Source of the DNA: Shewanella halotolerans
Lineage (GTDB): Bacteria; Pseudomonadota; Gammaproteobacteria; Enterobacterales; Shewanellaceae
DNA: 64,000 nt
Reading direction: 5' to 3'
NCBI RefSeq assembly: GCF_019457535.1
Contig: NZ_CP080417.1
Location: 1,302,001 to 1,366,000, forward strand
Each line of letters begins with the position of its first letter. Positions within the stretch are counted from its first letter, which is position 1. This document shows positions 46,385 to 55,618 of the stretch, one piece after another. The notes beneath the pieces are model-generated. The model ran no database searches. It was not told where the DNA came from and was given only the letters and a program-made list of their open reading frames with translations. The translations under genes were made by a program, and so were the position numbers.

Positions 46385-48541
46385 TTATGTGGGGTCTGCA
46401 TCGTTTGCTCCCTGCCATTTGGGCCATTGGATGAGTGCCTTATTCTCATTGCATTCGACCTTAACCAATCCTCGGCTGATCCCTTTTTCCAAGTGTAAGT
46501 ATAGCGGGTTAGACAAAATTGCTGCCGGCGCAAAATTCAGTGGTGTGATACTGACATAACAATCTTTTTGCGTCCCCAGACTCATGGCGCCCGCCACTAG
46601 CATCTGCAGCACATTGAAGTAGGTATCCGGGGTCACCTTGATGTCTGGATTGCCAAGCAGCGGCACCTTGATGCAGCCCAGCTTGAAATGAGTGCCCTGA
46701 CTCTGTGGCTGGTCATCGAGCAGGCTGCGGATCCGCTCCAGCAGTGCTTGATGGGCGTTTAGCTCGTTAAGCGTCAGTAGGATGAGGCCAGGACGAATAA
46801 GATAGGCCTCTCCGGCCAGGCCCCGGCTCAGGGTGTCCATCAGACGCGCGGTGGCCTCGAGATAGGTATCGTTGCCCAGGTTGAGATCCAGCGTGTGGCC
46901 GTCATCGACAGAGAGCAGCGCCAGCTGGGCAATCTCATTTTTCTGTCCCATGCGGGCGATGAAGCCGTGATAGCCAGGCAGCTGGGTGATGGGTTCTTGA
47001 TTTACCTTCTGTTTAAGGCTGGTCAGCTGTTGTTTCAGCTTGGCCTTGCCGCGCCATTGGTTGATACCGACCAGGGCCAACAGCAGACTCACGATAAAGA
47101 TGATGCTGGCGGCCAGCCTGAACTGATGGGCTTGCTTCTCTTGGGTCTTGTTTGATGCCTGTAGCTGACTGAGCTGCAGCTTGAGCTGCTGCTCGGCCAA
47201 TACACTTGGGCTATAGTCTGAGGGCTTCTGGCTTTCATGCTCGAGATCCTGACTCAGGGTGATCAGCTGCTCCAGCGCTGCCAGGGCCTTGTCGATGTCG
47301 CCCAGTTCCTTCAAGGCGCGGGTCTTATATTGCAGCGCCTCAAACATCTGCTCCGGCAGTTTCTTCTCCCGGGCTAATACGAAGGCCTTGGCGGCATAGG
47401 CGTTGACCATGCTCCAGTCACCGAGCTGGCTGGCCACCTGAGCGATCAGTAGGTCGTTATAAATCAGGTAGTGCTTGCTCTTCTTCTGCAGGAACAAGCC
47501 GTTAGCCTTGATGAGGTTAGTCAGGGCGCGCTTGGGTTCCTTGTTGTTGAAATAGGCTTCGCCCAGGTTGTGCAGGTTGAGAGCCTGGGCGGTCAGGTTG
47601 CCGCGTCTGACATCTATCTGCTGGGCATTGAGGTAGTAATCGATCGCTTGATTCCAGCGCTCCTGCTCGCCATATACCATGGCGATCACTGTCATGGCGC
47701 TGGACAGATAATTGTCTTTGCCCACCTTGGTAAAACCATCGGCGGCTTTGTGGGCATAGGTCAGGGCTTCATTCCAAGACTTGAGATCCCGATAGACGCG
47801 GGCGAGGCGCAGCGACAAGATGGCGTTGAGGAAAGGCTTGTCCAGTCCCTCGGCCAGGCGGATCGCCTCGGTATAATGTTGCAGCGCCTTGGCAAACTGC
47901 TCATCGCCGCTGTAGTAGTGTCCCAGCGTCGACTCGGCCTTGGCGATCAGATAGTCGTCTCTGAGCTGATAGGCCAGCTCGCGATACTGATTGAGGTGGG
48001 TGAGGGCGGCGTTCTTCTGTAGCGTGATGCGATAGAGGTCGCCAAGCTGATAATGAATGTTGTGTAGCAGCAGCTGAGTCGGCAGATCTTCGCTGGCCTT
48101 GAGTTGGGCCAGCGCCTGCTGATAGTAAGTGATCGCCAGCTGGTAATCTTGCTTATCCCTACCTGTCTTACGCCCCTGGAGCATCAGCAAGTAAGCCCTG
48201 TCGTAGGGGGTATCGGCGATGATCTCAAGCTGGGTCATCACCTGCTGCGCCTTCTCCAAGGCGTCATCGACCCCTATGCCCGGTTCCAGGTAGACACGCG
48301 CCAACCACTGTAGCTGCTGCTCCAGCTCCTGGCTACTGAAGCCCTGGGTATCGGCGAGGTGATTGAATTCCACTTCGCTGGCAAATTCGATGGGAAAGGA
48401 GAGGCTGGCGATGGCGTCTTGGTAAAACTCGGGGGCCGACTCTTTAAACTTAACCTCTTTGCTGATCAATTGGCTGAAGGCTGCATTGACCGAGGTCGCA
48501 CAGCAAAAGAACAGCAGCAGACTGTAGAGAAATACGCGCAT
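46385..48541 (-). CDS. TPR membrane protein with degenerate GGDEF-like domain
   Basis: A 718-residue protein. After a signal peptide (1-20) come six or more TPR-like helix pairs (about 120-430), a coiled segment, one membrane helix (476-494) and a cytoplasmic domain. The last part follows the GGDEF fold line by line: PITQLPGYHGF in place of PLTGLPNR, VDDGHTLDLNLGNDTYL in place of the metal/GTP motif, and IRPGLILLTL in place of GGDEF. All catalytic residues are lost, so it probably binds rather than makes nucleotide, or signals by contact. It lies upstream of the active cyclase gene on the same strand. Confidence 0.8.
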   Translation of the reverse strand: MRVFLYSLLLFFCCATSVNAAFSQLISKEVKFKESAPEFYQDAIASLSFPIEFASEVEFNHLADTQGFSSQELEQQLQWLARVYLEPGIGVDDALEKAQQVMTQLEIIADTPYDRAYLLMLQGRKTGRDKQDYQLAITYYQQALAQLKASEDLPTQLLLHNIHYQLGDLYRITLQKNAALTHLNQYRELAYQLRDDYLIAKAESTLGHYYSGDEQFAKALQHYTEAIRLAEGLDKPFLNAILSLRLARVYRDLKSWNEALTYAHKAADGFTKVGKDNYLSSAMTVIAMVYGEQERWNQAIDYYLNAQQIDVRRGNLTAQALNLHNLGEAYFNNKEPKRALTNLIKANGLFLQKKSKHYLIYNDLLIAQVASQLGDWSMVNAYAAKAFVLAREKKLPEQMFEALQYKTRALKELGDIDKALAALEQLITLSQDLEHESQKPSDYSPSVLAEQQLKLQLSQLQASNKTQEKQAHQFRLAASIIFIVSLLLALVGINQWRGKAKLKQQLTSLKQKVNQEPITQLPGYHGFIARMGQKNEIAQLALLSVDDGHTLDLNLGNDTYLEATARLMDTLSRGLAGEAYLIRPGLILLTLNELNAHQALLERIRSLLDDQPQSQGTHFKLGCIKVPLLGNPDIKVTPDTYFNVLQMLVAGAMSLGTQKDCYVSITPLNFAPAAILSNPLYLHLEKGISRGLVKVECNENKALIQWPKWQGANDADPT

Positions 48542-48668
48542 TTTCGTAGCATCACCGAGCCGCAGGCGGGCATATTATGTTTTTAGAATTCTGTCCGCAG
48601 TGAGAGGGATAAATCGGGTTATACTGACGAACTTCACATTACAACTATGATAACAGAAGGAAGCCAGA

Positions 48669-50465
48669 GTGAAACTAGCTGTACCCTTGATTTTGATTTT
48701 TAGTCCTTTTTTCCTGTCTCAAGCTCACGCAGATGTTAATTACCGGATCGATCTCACCCAGCCTCAGCATCACCTGGCCAAGGTGGAGGTCGACTTTCCC
48801 CGCAGCGAGGCCAAGCAGCTTAGTGTGAATCTACCCGTGTGGCGCACCGGCAAGTATCAGGTGTTGCCCCTGGGGGATGCGATTCGTCATTTCAGGGCCG
48901 AAGATGAGTCGGGCAAGGCGCTAGCGTGGCAGCGCAGCGCCAGCGGCGAATGGCAGGTGAAACTGAGCCAGCCGACTCAGGTCAAGGTTACCTATCAGCT
49001 CTATGCCAACAGCCTGGGGCAGAGAGTGAGCCATATCGACGCCTCCCATGCCTATTTGGATGCCAGCGGCGTATTTGTCTATAGCCCAGAATTTCGCGAT
49101 CAAAAGGTAAATGTCTCGCTAAAAGTGCCTGAGGCCTGGCGCAGCTACTCGGGCATGGAATCAAAGGATGCTCATCTGTTTATCGCCGACAATTATGATG
49201 TGCTGGTGGACTCGCCCATAGAGACGGGGATCAGCCAGCACAGAACCTTCTCGGCAGACGGTCGTGACTACGAGCTGGTGGTCTGGGGCGAGGGTAACTA
49301 TGATCTCGATAAGATGGTGGAAGACCTTACCAAGCTCAGCGGGCAGGCCAAGGCGATTTGGGATGGTTATCCTTTTAAGCGCTATGTCTATATGGTGCAC
49401 GCCACCAGTGGTGCCAGCGGCGCGACCGAGCACCTGAACTCTACCGTTATCCAACGCCCACGCTTTACCTTTCGTGAGCGCAAAGATTACCTTGGCTTTA
49501 TCAAGACGGCTTCCCACGAATTTATTCATACCTGGAACGTGAAGGCCTACCGCCCTCAGGGGCTGGTGCCCTACGATTATCAGCAGGAGGGGATCACCGA
49601 GCTCTTGTGGATCGCCGAAGGCTCGACCAGCTATTTTCAGAGTCAGCTTTTGTTGCGCGCCGGTGTGATCACTCCTAAGGAGTTTCTGGAAGATCTGGCG
49701 CGGCGTATCACGCGCAACGAGCAGACACCGGGGCGGGAGGTGCAGTCTGTCGCCGAGGCCAGCGCCGGTCAGTGGGTGGCCGGTGGTGGCGACTATGCCC
49801 AGAACCACAGCAGTAACATCTATGCCGAAGGCTACCTGACCTCGCTGGCATTGGATTTTAGCCTGCTGAGCGACACTCGCCTCAAGGCCTCCTATCGGGA
49901 TCTGCATGCCAAACTATATCAAGATTATAAGCTTCCGGTGGGATACCAAGTCAGCGATGTGCAGCAGATTCTGCGTGAGCTGTCGGGCAAAGATTATGGC
50001 GACTGGTGGCAGCGTCATGTCAACAGCCCGCTGGTGCTGGACTATGAGGCCTTGCTGGCCAAGGCGGGACTGAAGAAAGATTATGGCAGTGATAATAAGG
50101 CGATCGCCTATGCCGGCATGCTGACCCGCGAGGGCAGCCTGAAGCTAAGTCATGTTAAACGTGAGGGACCTGCTTGGCGGGCAGGCATAGTAGCGGGCGA
50201 TGAGCTGGTGGCGATAAATGGCCTTAAGGTCACCGCCAAGGGCTTTGCGGCGCGCATCAAAGACTTTACCCCGGGCGATACCATCAAGGTGATGCTCTTT
50301 AGTAACGATACCCTAAAAGAGGTGTCGCTGACGTTGGCGGAGCAGCCCAGTGAGAAGCTTAAGCTCGTTAGCGTCGATAAGCCGAGCCGGAAACAGAAAG
50401 CCTTCTTCGAGGCCTGGCTGGGAATTGATTGGCCCTTCGATGGCGAAGGTAAGCTGAAAGGCTAA
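48669..50465 (+). CDS. M61-family glycyl aminopeptidase-like metalloprotease with PDZ domain
   Basis: A 598-residue exported zinc peptidase. A signal peptide (1-21) precedes an M61 N-terminal domain and the catalytic region with SGATEHLNS (about 250-258), HEFIH at 283-287 and Glu317 in WIAEGSTSYF as third zinc ligand. A PDZ domain lies at about 490-570, with LSHVKREGPAWRAGIVAGDELVAING. The start is GTG with AAGGAAG upstream. It converges on rdgC. Confidence 0.9.
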   Translation: MKLAVPLILIFSPFFLSQAHADVNYRIDLTQPQHHLAKVEVDFPRSEAKQLSVNLPVWRTGKYQVLPLGDAIRHFRAEDESGKALAWQRSASGEWQVKLSQPTQVKVTYQLYANSLGQRVSHIDASHAYLDASGVFVYSPEFRDQKVNVSLKVPEAWRSYSGMESKDAHLFIADNYDVLVDSPIETGISQHRTFSADGRDYELVVWGEGNYDLDKMVEDLTKLSGQAKAIWDGYPFKRYVYMVHATSGASGATEHLNSTVIQRPRFTFRERKDYLGFIKTASHEFIHTWNVKAYRPQGLVPYDYQQEGITELLWIAEGSTSYFQSQLLLRAGVITPKEFLEDLARRITRNEQTPGREVQSVAEASAGQWVAGGGDYAQNHSSNIYAEGYLTSLALDFSLLSDTRLKASYRDLHAKLYQDYKLPVGYQVSDVQQILRELSGKDYGDWWQRHVNSPLVLDYEALLAKAGLKKDYGSDNKAIAYAGMLTREGSLKLSHVKREGPAWRAGIVAGDELVAINGLKVTAKGFAARIKDFTPGDTIKVMLFSNDTLKEVSLTLAEQPSEKLKLVSVDKPSRKQKAFFEAWLGIDWPFDGEGKLKG

Positions 50466-50530
50466 TTCACGCCTATAGCATTTGTGGTGTCGAGCCAGTT
50501 GCATCGCCTGAACGCGAGAACATACCAATA

Positions 50531-50558
50531 AAAAAACCACCCGCTTGGGTGGTTTTTT
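50531..50558. terminator. Bidirectional terminator between M61 peptidase and rdgC
   Basis: A perfect 12-bp stem (AAAAAACCACCC with GGGTGGTTTTTT) and a 4-nt loop, symmetrical with A and T runs for both directions. Confidence 0.95.
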
Positions 50559-50643
50559 GTTCCTTGAGCACTTAAAAGTTAGTCTCTCAAGCCGGCAAGA
50601 ATCTAGCTTATAGGCTGGCTTACAAGCCATCTTCCTGGCTAGC

Positions 50644-51555
50644 TTATAGACTATCTTCCAGGCCGCCTAATACTTCGACTAGCGAGTTCATCAGGGCGAT
50701 CAGCTCGCTGCCCATCAGGGCGAAGTCGGCGTCCAGACGCGCCAGTGGATCTTCTGTGCCCACCTCGTCGTTGTGCGCCCTAAACTCTTCAGAGAACTTC
50801 AGGCGTTTGATGCCGGCATCGGATTGCAGCACGAAGGCGATAGACTGGCCGAAATGCAGCGCCAGCTTATGCACCTGCTTACCCACCTCTAGATGCGCCA
50901 GCACCTCGTTTTCGGTCAGGTCTTGCTGTTTGAAGCGTACTATGCCGCCTTCATCAGAATCTGACTTAAGCTCGGCCTCATCCTGCATCTCAAACGGTGC
51001 AGGCGCGCTGTTGCTCTTGAGCCACTCGGTTAGCTGGGCTTCGATTGGCGTCTTGAAGCTCATTGGGATCACCGGCAGTGAGCCCAGCGCCTTACGCAGC
51101 AGGGCCAGTAACTCTTCTGCCTTAGTGGCGCTTGATGAGTCTACCAAGATCATCTCAATCTCAGGCAATATCAACGCATGGATCTGGCTGCGACGAGAGA
51201 AGGCGCGTGGCAATAGCGTGGTGGTGATCTCCTCTTTAAGCGCATCTTTCTCTTTCTTGGCCAGCTTGCGGTTTTCTTCGGCTTCTATCTGCGCCACTTT
51301 CTCTTCGAGGGCTTCTTTTACCACCTGAGAAGGCAGGATCTTCTCCTCTTTGGTGGCACAGATAAGGTGTCTGTTCTCGGCGCTGTGTACTAAGGTGTGG
51401 CCGAGTTTACCCAGTGCTTTAGAGAAGCCGAACTTGCTGATGTCCTGGCTGGAGCAGGGAGAAAAGGTAAAGTCTTCCAGTGACTTCTCTAGCGCTTCGG
51501 TATCGACAGAGAAAGGTTTATTAAAACGATATACGGTAAGATTCTTAAACCACAT
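50644..51555 (-). CDS. rdgC: Recombination-associated protein RdgC
   Basis: A 303-residue protein starting [11 protein letters not shown], with [22 protein letters not shown] and [25 protein letters not shown] as family segments. RdgC binds DNA as a ring-shaped dimer and limits RecA filament formation. Length matches E. coli RdgC (303). Confidence 0.95.
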   Translation of the reverse strand: MWFKNLTVYRFNKPFSVDTEALEKSLEDFTFSPCSSQDISKFGFSKALGKLGHTLVHSAENRHLICATKEEKILPSQVVKEALEEKVAQIEAEENRKLAKKEKDALKEEITTTLLPRAFSRRSQIHALILPEIEMILVDSSSATKAEELLALLRKALGSLPVIPMSFKTPIEAQLTEWLKSNSAPAPFEMQDEAELKSDSDEGGIVRFKQQDLTENEVLAHLEVGKQVHKLALHFGQSIAFVLQSDAGIKRLKFSEEFRAHNDEVGTEDPLARLDADFALMGSELIALMNSLVEVLGGLEDSL

Positions 51556-51856
51556 GATAGGCGCTCAATCAAAAATAAAGCCGCAGTGTAAGCCATTGTT
51601 GGGCGCGGGTAAACCGCTAACAATCTTCCTCAAAATGTCACAAATATTGCTCAAGTGACATAATTCATCAAACTGTAATATTTCATTTTATCGCCTCGAA
51701 GCGCCCATATCGCCTGGGTTTGTGGCCAGCGGGCGTAGTTCACATTATCAAATTTATCCAGTTGCTAAATCGATGAAATAAAACTGCAACATAAAAGTTG
51801 CACACTTTCGGCCGTCCAAACCAATAACCAAGACGAACAAACGTCGAAAGGATTAA
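51556..51856. other. Divergent promoter region between rdgC and the second porin
   Basis: A 301-bp AT-rich gap with no gene. It contains an inverted repeat TGTCAC-N13-GTGACA at 51636-51660, which could be a regulator site for either gene. AAAGGA precedes the porin ATG at 51857. Confidence 0.5.
51636..51660. promoter_or_regulatory. TGTCAC-N13-GTGACA inverted repeat
   Basis: Perfect 6-bp arms at 51636-51641 and 51655-51660 in the rdgC-porin divergent region. The arm resembles a PhoB half-site, but the spacing does not fit a Pho box. Confidence 0.4.
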
Positions 51857-52807
51857 ATGATGAACGTTTTTTGTAAAACACTACTCGCTTCTGCGCTAGC
51901 AACTGCCACTCTCGCTTCTGCACACGCTGCAGAGCCATTGACTGTTTACGGCAAACTAAACGTAACGGCTCAATCTAACGATGTAGATGGTGATGCAACG
52001 ACGACTATTCAGAGCAACGCTTCTCGTTTTGGCGTGAAGGGTGCTTTCGAGCTGAGCAGCTCACTTGAAGCTTTCTACACTGTTGAGTATGAAGTGGACA
52101 CAGGTGATGCGGCTAAGGAAAACTTCTTGGCTCGTAACCAGTTCGTTGGTTTAAAAGGTAACTTTGGTGCTTTCTCTGTGGGTCGTAACGACACCATGCT
52201 GAAGCAATCTCAAGGTAAAGTTGACCAGTTCAACGACCTGTCTGGTGACCTGAAGCACCTGTTCAAAGGTGAAAACCGTATCGAGCAGACTGCGACTTAC
52301 ATGACGCCTTCTTTCAGCGGTTTCAAAGTAGGTGTGACTTATGCTGCTGAAGGCGCTAGCTCACAGTATGGCCAAGACGGTTTCAGCGTTGCCGCTATGT
52401 ACGGTGATGCTAAGCTGAAGAAGTCTCCTATCTTCGCTTCTATCGCTTACGACTCAGACGTTAAAGGTTACGAAGTGGTTCGCGCTACTGTTCAAGGTAA
52501 GATCGCTGGCCTGAAGATTGGTGGTATGTACCAGCAGCAGGAAGAGACTTACAAGAAAGACGGTACTGCCGTTGTTGGTGCTGACAGCAAGACTGGTTAC
52601 CTGGTAAGCGCTGCTTACACTATCGATGCCGTAGTACTGAAGGCTCAGTACCAAGACATGGAAGACAAAGGTGATTCTTGGTCAGTGGGTGGTGACTACA
52701 AGCTAGGCAAGCCAACTAAACTGTTTGCCTTCTACACCAACCGTGATTTCGAAGGTGTTGACACTACCGATAAATTCTTCGGTCTGGGTCTAGAACACAA
52801 GTTCTAA
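51857..52807 (+). CDS. Gram-negative porin adjacent to phoBR
   Basis: A 316-residue outer-membrane porin with signal peptide 1-24 (ending AHA) and mature start EPLTVYGKLN. The strand SVGRNDTMLKQSQGKVDQFN and the ending GLGLEHKF are typical of Porin_4. Paralogous to the porin at 292-1308. Codon usage is strongly biased to a few codons (GGT, GCT, AAC, CTG), unlike most neighbours but like pstS, indicating very high expression. Its position just before phoB invites the idea of a phosphate-limitation porin; this is an inference. Confidence 0.92.
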   Translation: MMNVFCKTLLASALATATLASAHAAEPLTVYGKLNVTAQSNDVDGDATTTIQSNASRFGVKGAFELSSSLEAFYTVEYEVDTGDAAKENFLARNQFVGLKGNFGAFSVGRNDTMLKQSQGKVDQFNDLSGDLKHLFKGENRIEQTATYMTPSFSGFKVGVTYAAEGASSQYGQDGFSVAAMYGDAKLKKSPIFASIAYDSDVKGYEVVRATVQGKIAGLKIGGMYQQQEETYKKDGTAVVGADSKTGYLVSAAYTIDAVVLKAQYQDMEDKGDSWSVGGDYKLGKPTKLFAFYTNRDFEGVDTTDKFFGLGLEHKF

Positions 52808-52852
52808 GTTATTGATAAATAACTTTCACTCGCCAGTCGAGTGCTGACAAAA

Positions 52853-52875
52853 GGGAGGCTTATGCCTCCCTTTTT
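52853..52875 (+). terminator. Porin terminator
   Basis: GGGAGGC and GCCTCCC form a 7-bp GC stem with a TTAT loop and five T residues, 45 bp after the stop codon. Confidence 0.93.
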
Positions 52876-52926
52876 GATGTAAGATTTATGACAAAATAAG
52901 CTGTTTTATGACAAACTAGCCCTGCG

Positions 52927-52945
52927 GTTTCATAATTTTGTAATA
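52927..52945 (+). promoter_or_regulatory. Candidate Pho box upstream of phoB
   Basis: GTTTCATAATTTTGTAATA matches the tandem PhoB consensus CTGTCATAAATCTGTCATA at 14 of 19 positions, with the two half-sites spaced 11 bp. It lies 50 bp before the phoB ATG, so it could mediate autoregulation. Confidence 0.55.
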
Positions 52946-52994
52946 AAAAAGACCAATAATGGACACGTGGGAATTCACAGATAGAAGATCGCAT

Positions 52995-53684
52995 ATGACT
53001 GCTAGGATTTTGATAGTTGAAGATGAGCTGGCCATCCGAGAGATGTTAGCTTTTGTTTTAGAACAACATGGATTTACGACAACTACAGCAGAGGATTTCG
53101 ACTCAGCATTGGATATGTTGTCAGAACCTTATCCAGATTTGGTGTTGCTCGATTGGATGTTCCCGGGCGGCAGTGGTATCCAGCTGGCCAAGAAACTGCG
53201 CCAGGATGAGTTTACCCGTCACATTCCCGTCATCATGCTGACGGCCCGTGGCGAAGAGGAAGACAAGGTGAAGGGGCTCGAAGTGGGCGCCGATGACTAT
53301 ATTACCAAGCCTTTCTCGCCCAAAGAGCTGGTGGCACGCATCAAGGCGGTAATGCGCCGCGCGGCACCGACGGCACTGGAAGAGCCGATAGACGTACAAG
53401 GATTGGTACTCGACCCTGTGAGCCACCGCGTGACAGTGGGCGATCAGGTACTGGAGATGGGCCCGACCGAGTTCAGGTTGCTCCATTTCTTCATGACCCA
53501 TCCAGAGCGCGTTTACAGCCGTGAGCAGCTGCTAGACAATGTCTGGGGGACCAATGTGTATGTCGAAGACAGAACCGTCGATGTGCATATTCGTCGCCTA
53601 CGTAAGGCCGTCGAACCATCGAATCACGACCGTTTGATTCAAACCGTTCGTGGTGCCGGCTACCGTTTCTCGACCCGTCTCTAG
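52995..53684 (+). CDS. phoB: Phosphate regulon response regulator PhoB
   Basis: A 229-residue OmpR/PhoB-type regulator. The receiver domain has the acidic pocket ED at 9-10 and phosphoacceptor Asp53 ([10 protein letters not shown]). The winged-helix DNA-binding domain (about 130-228) contains [12 protein letters not shown] and [16 protein letters not shown]. Length equals E. coli PhoB. Met 52995 ([11 protein letters not shown]) is chosen over the in-frame ATG at 52959. It activates Pho-regulon genes when phosphorylated by PhoR. Confidence 0.95.
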   Translation: MTARILIVEDELAIREMLAFVLEQHGFTTTTAEDFDSALDMLSEPYPDLVLLDWMFPGGSGIQLAKKLRQDEFTRHIPVIMLTARGEEEDKVKGLEVGADDYITKPFSPKELVARIKAVMRRAAPTALEEPIDVQGLVLDPVSHRVTVGDQVLEMGPTEFRLLHFFMTHPERVYSREQLLDNVWGTNVYVEDRTVDVHIRRLRKAVEPSNHDRLIQTVRGAGYRFSTRL

Positions 53685-53710
53685 GGCCAAATTTTCTTTG
53701 TGGTTTAAGA

Positions 53711-53799
53711 TTCATCTAAACAGGTTTTGATTGCATGGCTTGGGGTTTGTAACGATAGACTGCTAGCCGGCAAGAAAGCACAGACGCTGTTTAGATGAA
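53711..53799. repeat. Inverted-repeat element between phoB and phoR
   Basis: Perfect 13-bp terminal inverted repeats, TTCATCTAAACAG (53711-53723) and CTGTTTAGATGAA (53787-53799), enclose 63 bp. The arm sequence recurs at the end of the nadK-grpE element (25237-25253). The rest of the 317-bp phoB-phoR gap up to 54001 contains no convincing gene. Confidence 0.8.
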
Positions 53800-54001
53800 C
53801 CCTAGGGGCCGCGCCTCTTGTGTCTTATTTATCAGCCATCCCATGCCTGTGTACATCATTGCTTCAGACATGGACTGCTGGGGAAAAACACGAAAGATCG
53901 CCGCAGAAACAAACAGCAAGGGTCGATAGATCCAAGCAAATTGATAGGCACAAGCGGCAATTTAAGCTATCTTGTGCCCATTCGCTTACTATGGCTTATC
54001 T

Positions 54002-55294
54002 ATGTTTGATTCATATTCAGGGTATCAACTACTCACTCGATTAGTGATATATCTACTGCTCTGTCTTGCCGTTGGATTACTCATAAATCAGGTGCTGTGG
54101 ATCATGTTGCTGGGCAGTATCGCCCTGCTCATTTGGCACTATAAACAGATCTCAAGACTCAACTATTGGCTGTGGCGCGATAAGCGGCTGACGCCCCCCA
54201 ACGGCAGTGGCAGTTGGGAAGGGGTGTTCAACGGTATCTACCGTTTGCAAGGTAAAAACCGTAAACGTGTCAGCCAACTTGCCTATCTTCTCGCCCGCTT
54301 CAGACAAGGAGCTGAGGCGCTACCCGATGCGGCCGTGGTGCTCGATTCAGAGAACAACATCGCCTGGTGTAACAAGCTGGCTCAGCTGATGTTAGGCCTG
54401 GTGTGGCCCCAGGATAACGGTCAGCGGATCGACAACCTTATCCGTCACCCCGACTTCTCCAAATACCTCAAGCAGGCCGATTTCGACGAGCCGTTCGAAC
54501 TTATCGACACCCAGAGTGATAGCCGGATCCTGGAGATACGTATCATGGGCTATGGTTCGGGGCAGCGACTATTGATTGCCCGTGACATCACACGTATTCG
54601 CCAGCTCGAGGGGATGCGTAAGGAGTTTGTGGCCAACGTTTCTCACGAGCTTAAGACGCCGCTGACGGTATTGCAGGGTTACCTGGAGATGATGCAGGGG
54701 ATGGCCGAGCCAGACTCGCCCAATGCCAAGGCGATGTCGCAGATGCAGCAGCAGACCAACCGCATGCGTTCCATGGTCGAACAGCTGCTGGTGCTGTCGC
54801 GCATCGAAGATGGCAGCGCGGTTAACCTTGAGACCAAGGTGAACATGACAGTGCTCATGGAGACGCTCAAAGAGGAGGCGCAGGCGCTGGCCATGGGGCA
54901 GTATGAACTGTCTATCGAGGCGGATCCCGGGCTGAATCTTTATGGCAGCGAGGTGCAGCTTCGCAGTGCCTGCTCTAACCTGGTGTCGAACGCCATTCGT
55001 TATACCGAGCCCGGCGGTAAGATCAGCATTCGCTGGAAACGTGTGCCTATGGGGGCCGAGTTTAGCGTGACAGATACCGGCGAGGGCATAGCGCCGCAGC
55101 ATCTTACCCGTCTGACCGAGCGCTTCTACCGGGTTGATAGTGCGCGTTCTCGTCAGAGTGGTGGCTCGGGATTGGGCCTGGCCATCACCAAGCACGCTTT
55201 GCATCATCACCAGAGCGATCTCACCATAGAGAGTAAGCTCGGGGTAGGTAGTCGCTTTAGCTTCATCATCCCTAATCATCTGCTTGACCTTTAG
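54002..55294 (+). CDS. phoR: Phosphate regulon sensor kinase PhoR
   Basis: A 430-residue membrane histidine kinase. Two close N-terminal helices (about 12-50) without a large periplasmic loop, a PAS domain (about 95-205), HisKA with His215 in NVSHELKTPLTVL, and HATPase_c with SNLVSNAIRYTEPGG and GGSGLGLAITKHAL. This is the PhoR layout; it phosphorylates PhoB under phosphate limitation and responds through the Pst transporter and PhoU. Met 54002 gives the usual length. The ribosome site is weak and the 317-bp gap to phoB is unusually long. Confidence 0.94.
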   Translation: MFDSYSGYQLLTRLVIYLLLCLAVGLLINQVLWIMLLGSIALLIWHYKQISRLNYWLWRDKRLTPPNGSGSWEGVFNGIYRLQGKNRKRVSQLAYLLARFRQGAEALPDAAVVLDSENNIAWCNKLAQLMLGLVWPQDNGQRIDNLIRHPDFSKYLKQADFDEPFELIDTQSDSRILEIRIMGYGSGQRLLIARDITRIRQLEGMRKEFVANVSHELKTPLTVLQGYLEMMQGMAEPDSPNAKAMSQMQQQTNRMRSMVEQLLVLSRIEDGSAVNLETKVNMTVLMETLKEEAQALAMGQYELSIEADPGLNLYGSEVQLRSACSNLVSNAIRYTEPGGKISIRWKRVPMGAEFSVTDTGEGIAPQHLTRLTERFYRVDSARSRQSGGSGLGLAITKHALHHHQSDLTIESKLGVGSRFSFIIPNHLLDL

Positions 55295-55353
55295 CGGTTT
55301 GATGTGAGGTATTAGATGGCTGAAGTTTGGTATTAGTTGGATTAAATAGATTA

Positions 55354-55382
55354 AACGCCGTCGATAATGACGGCGTTTTTTT
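55354..55382 (+). terminator. phoR terminator
   Basis: AACGCCGTC and GACGGCGTT form a 9-bp stem with a 6-nt loop and seven T residues, 60 bp after the phoR stop codon. Confidence 0.93.
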
Positions 55383-55508
55383 ATGGGGTTTATTTTATGG
55401 CGTTTAGGTTATGGCACTCGCCGTCACCCATGACGCAAACTTGACGATTTGATGTCAAACTTAATATGGCGACGCTAAAAAGCGCATTTGCGGCAATTTA
55501 ATTTGTCA

Positions 55509-55548
55509 TTGTCATCTAAGTGTCACATCACAGTCATAGACTTGTCAC
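55509..55548 (+). promoter_or_regulatory. Tandem Pho boxes (four half-sites) upstream of pstS
   Basis: Four PhoB half-sites start exactly 11 bp apart: TTGTCAT (55509), GTGTCAC (55520), CAGTCAT (55531) and TTGTCAC (55542). The consensus half-site is CTGTCAY followed by four AT-rich bases. Two adjacent PhoB dimers could bind here. The last half-site ends 70 bp before the pstS start codon. Confidence 0.88.
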
Positions 55549-55618
55549 CGTTGCGATTGATACTGGCTGCAACTTAAATGAAACGAGTAAGCAAGTCCGC
55601 TTAACACTGGAGCATAGA

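Larger units (their letters stand above)
55295..55618 (+). other. pstS promoter region
   Basis: A 324-bp gap containing the phoR terminator, an AT-rich stretch and the PhoB half-site array at 55509-55548. No gene is visible. GGAG lies 7 nt before the pstS ATG at 55619. Confidence 0.7.

Noticed and set aside
51640..51700. Pho box before the second porin
   Set aside because: The best alignments reach only about 12 of 18-19 positions and lack two good half-sites at 11-bp spacing.
53818..54044. Two short frames in the phoB-phoR gap
   Set aside because: They have no ribosome site and overlap the phoR start region in other frames.
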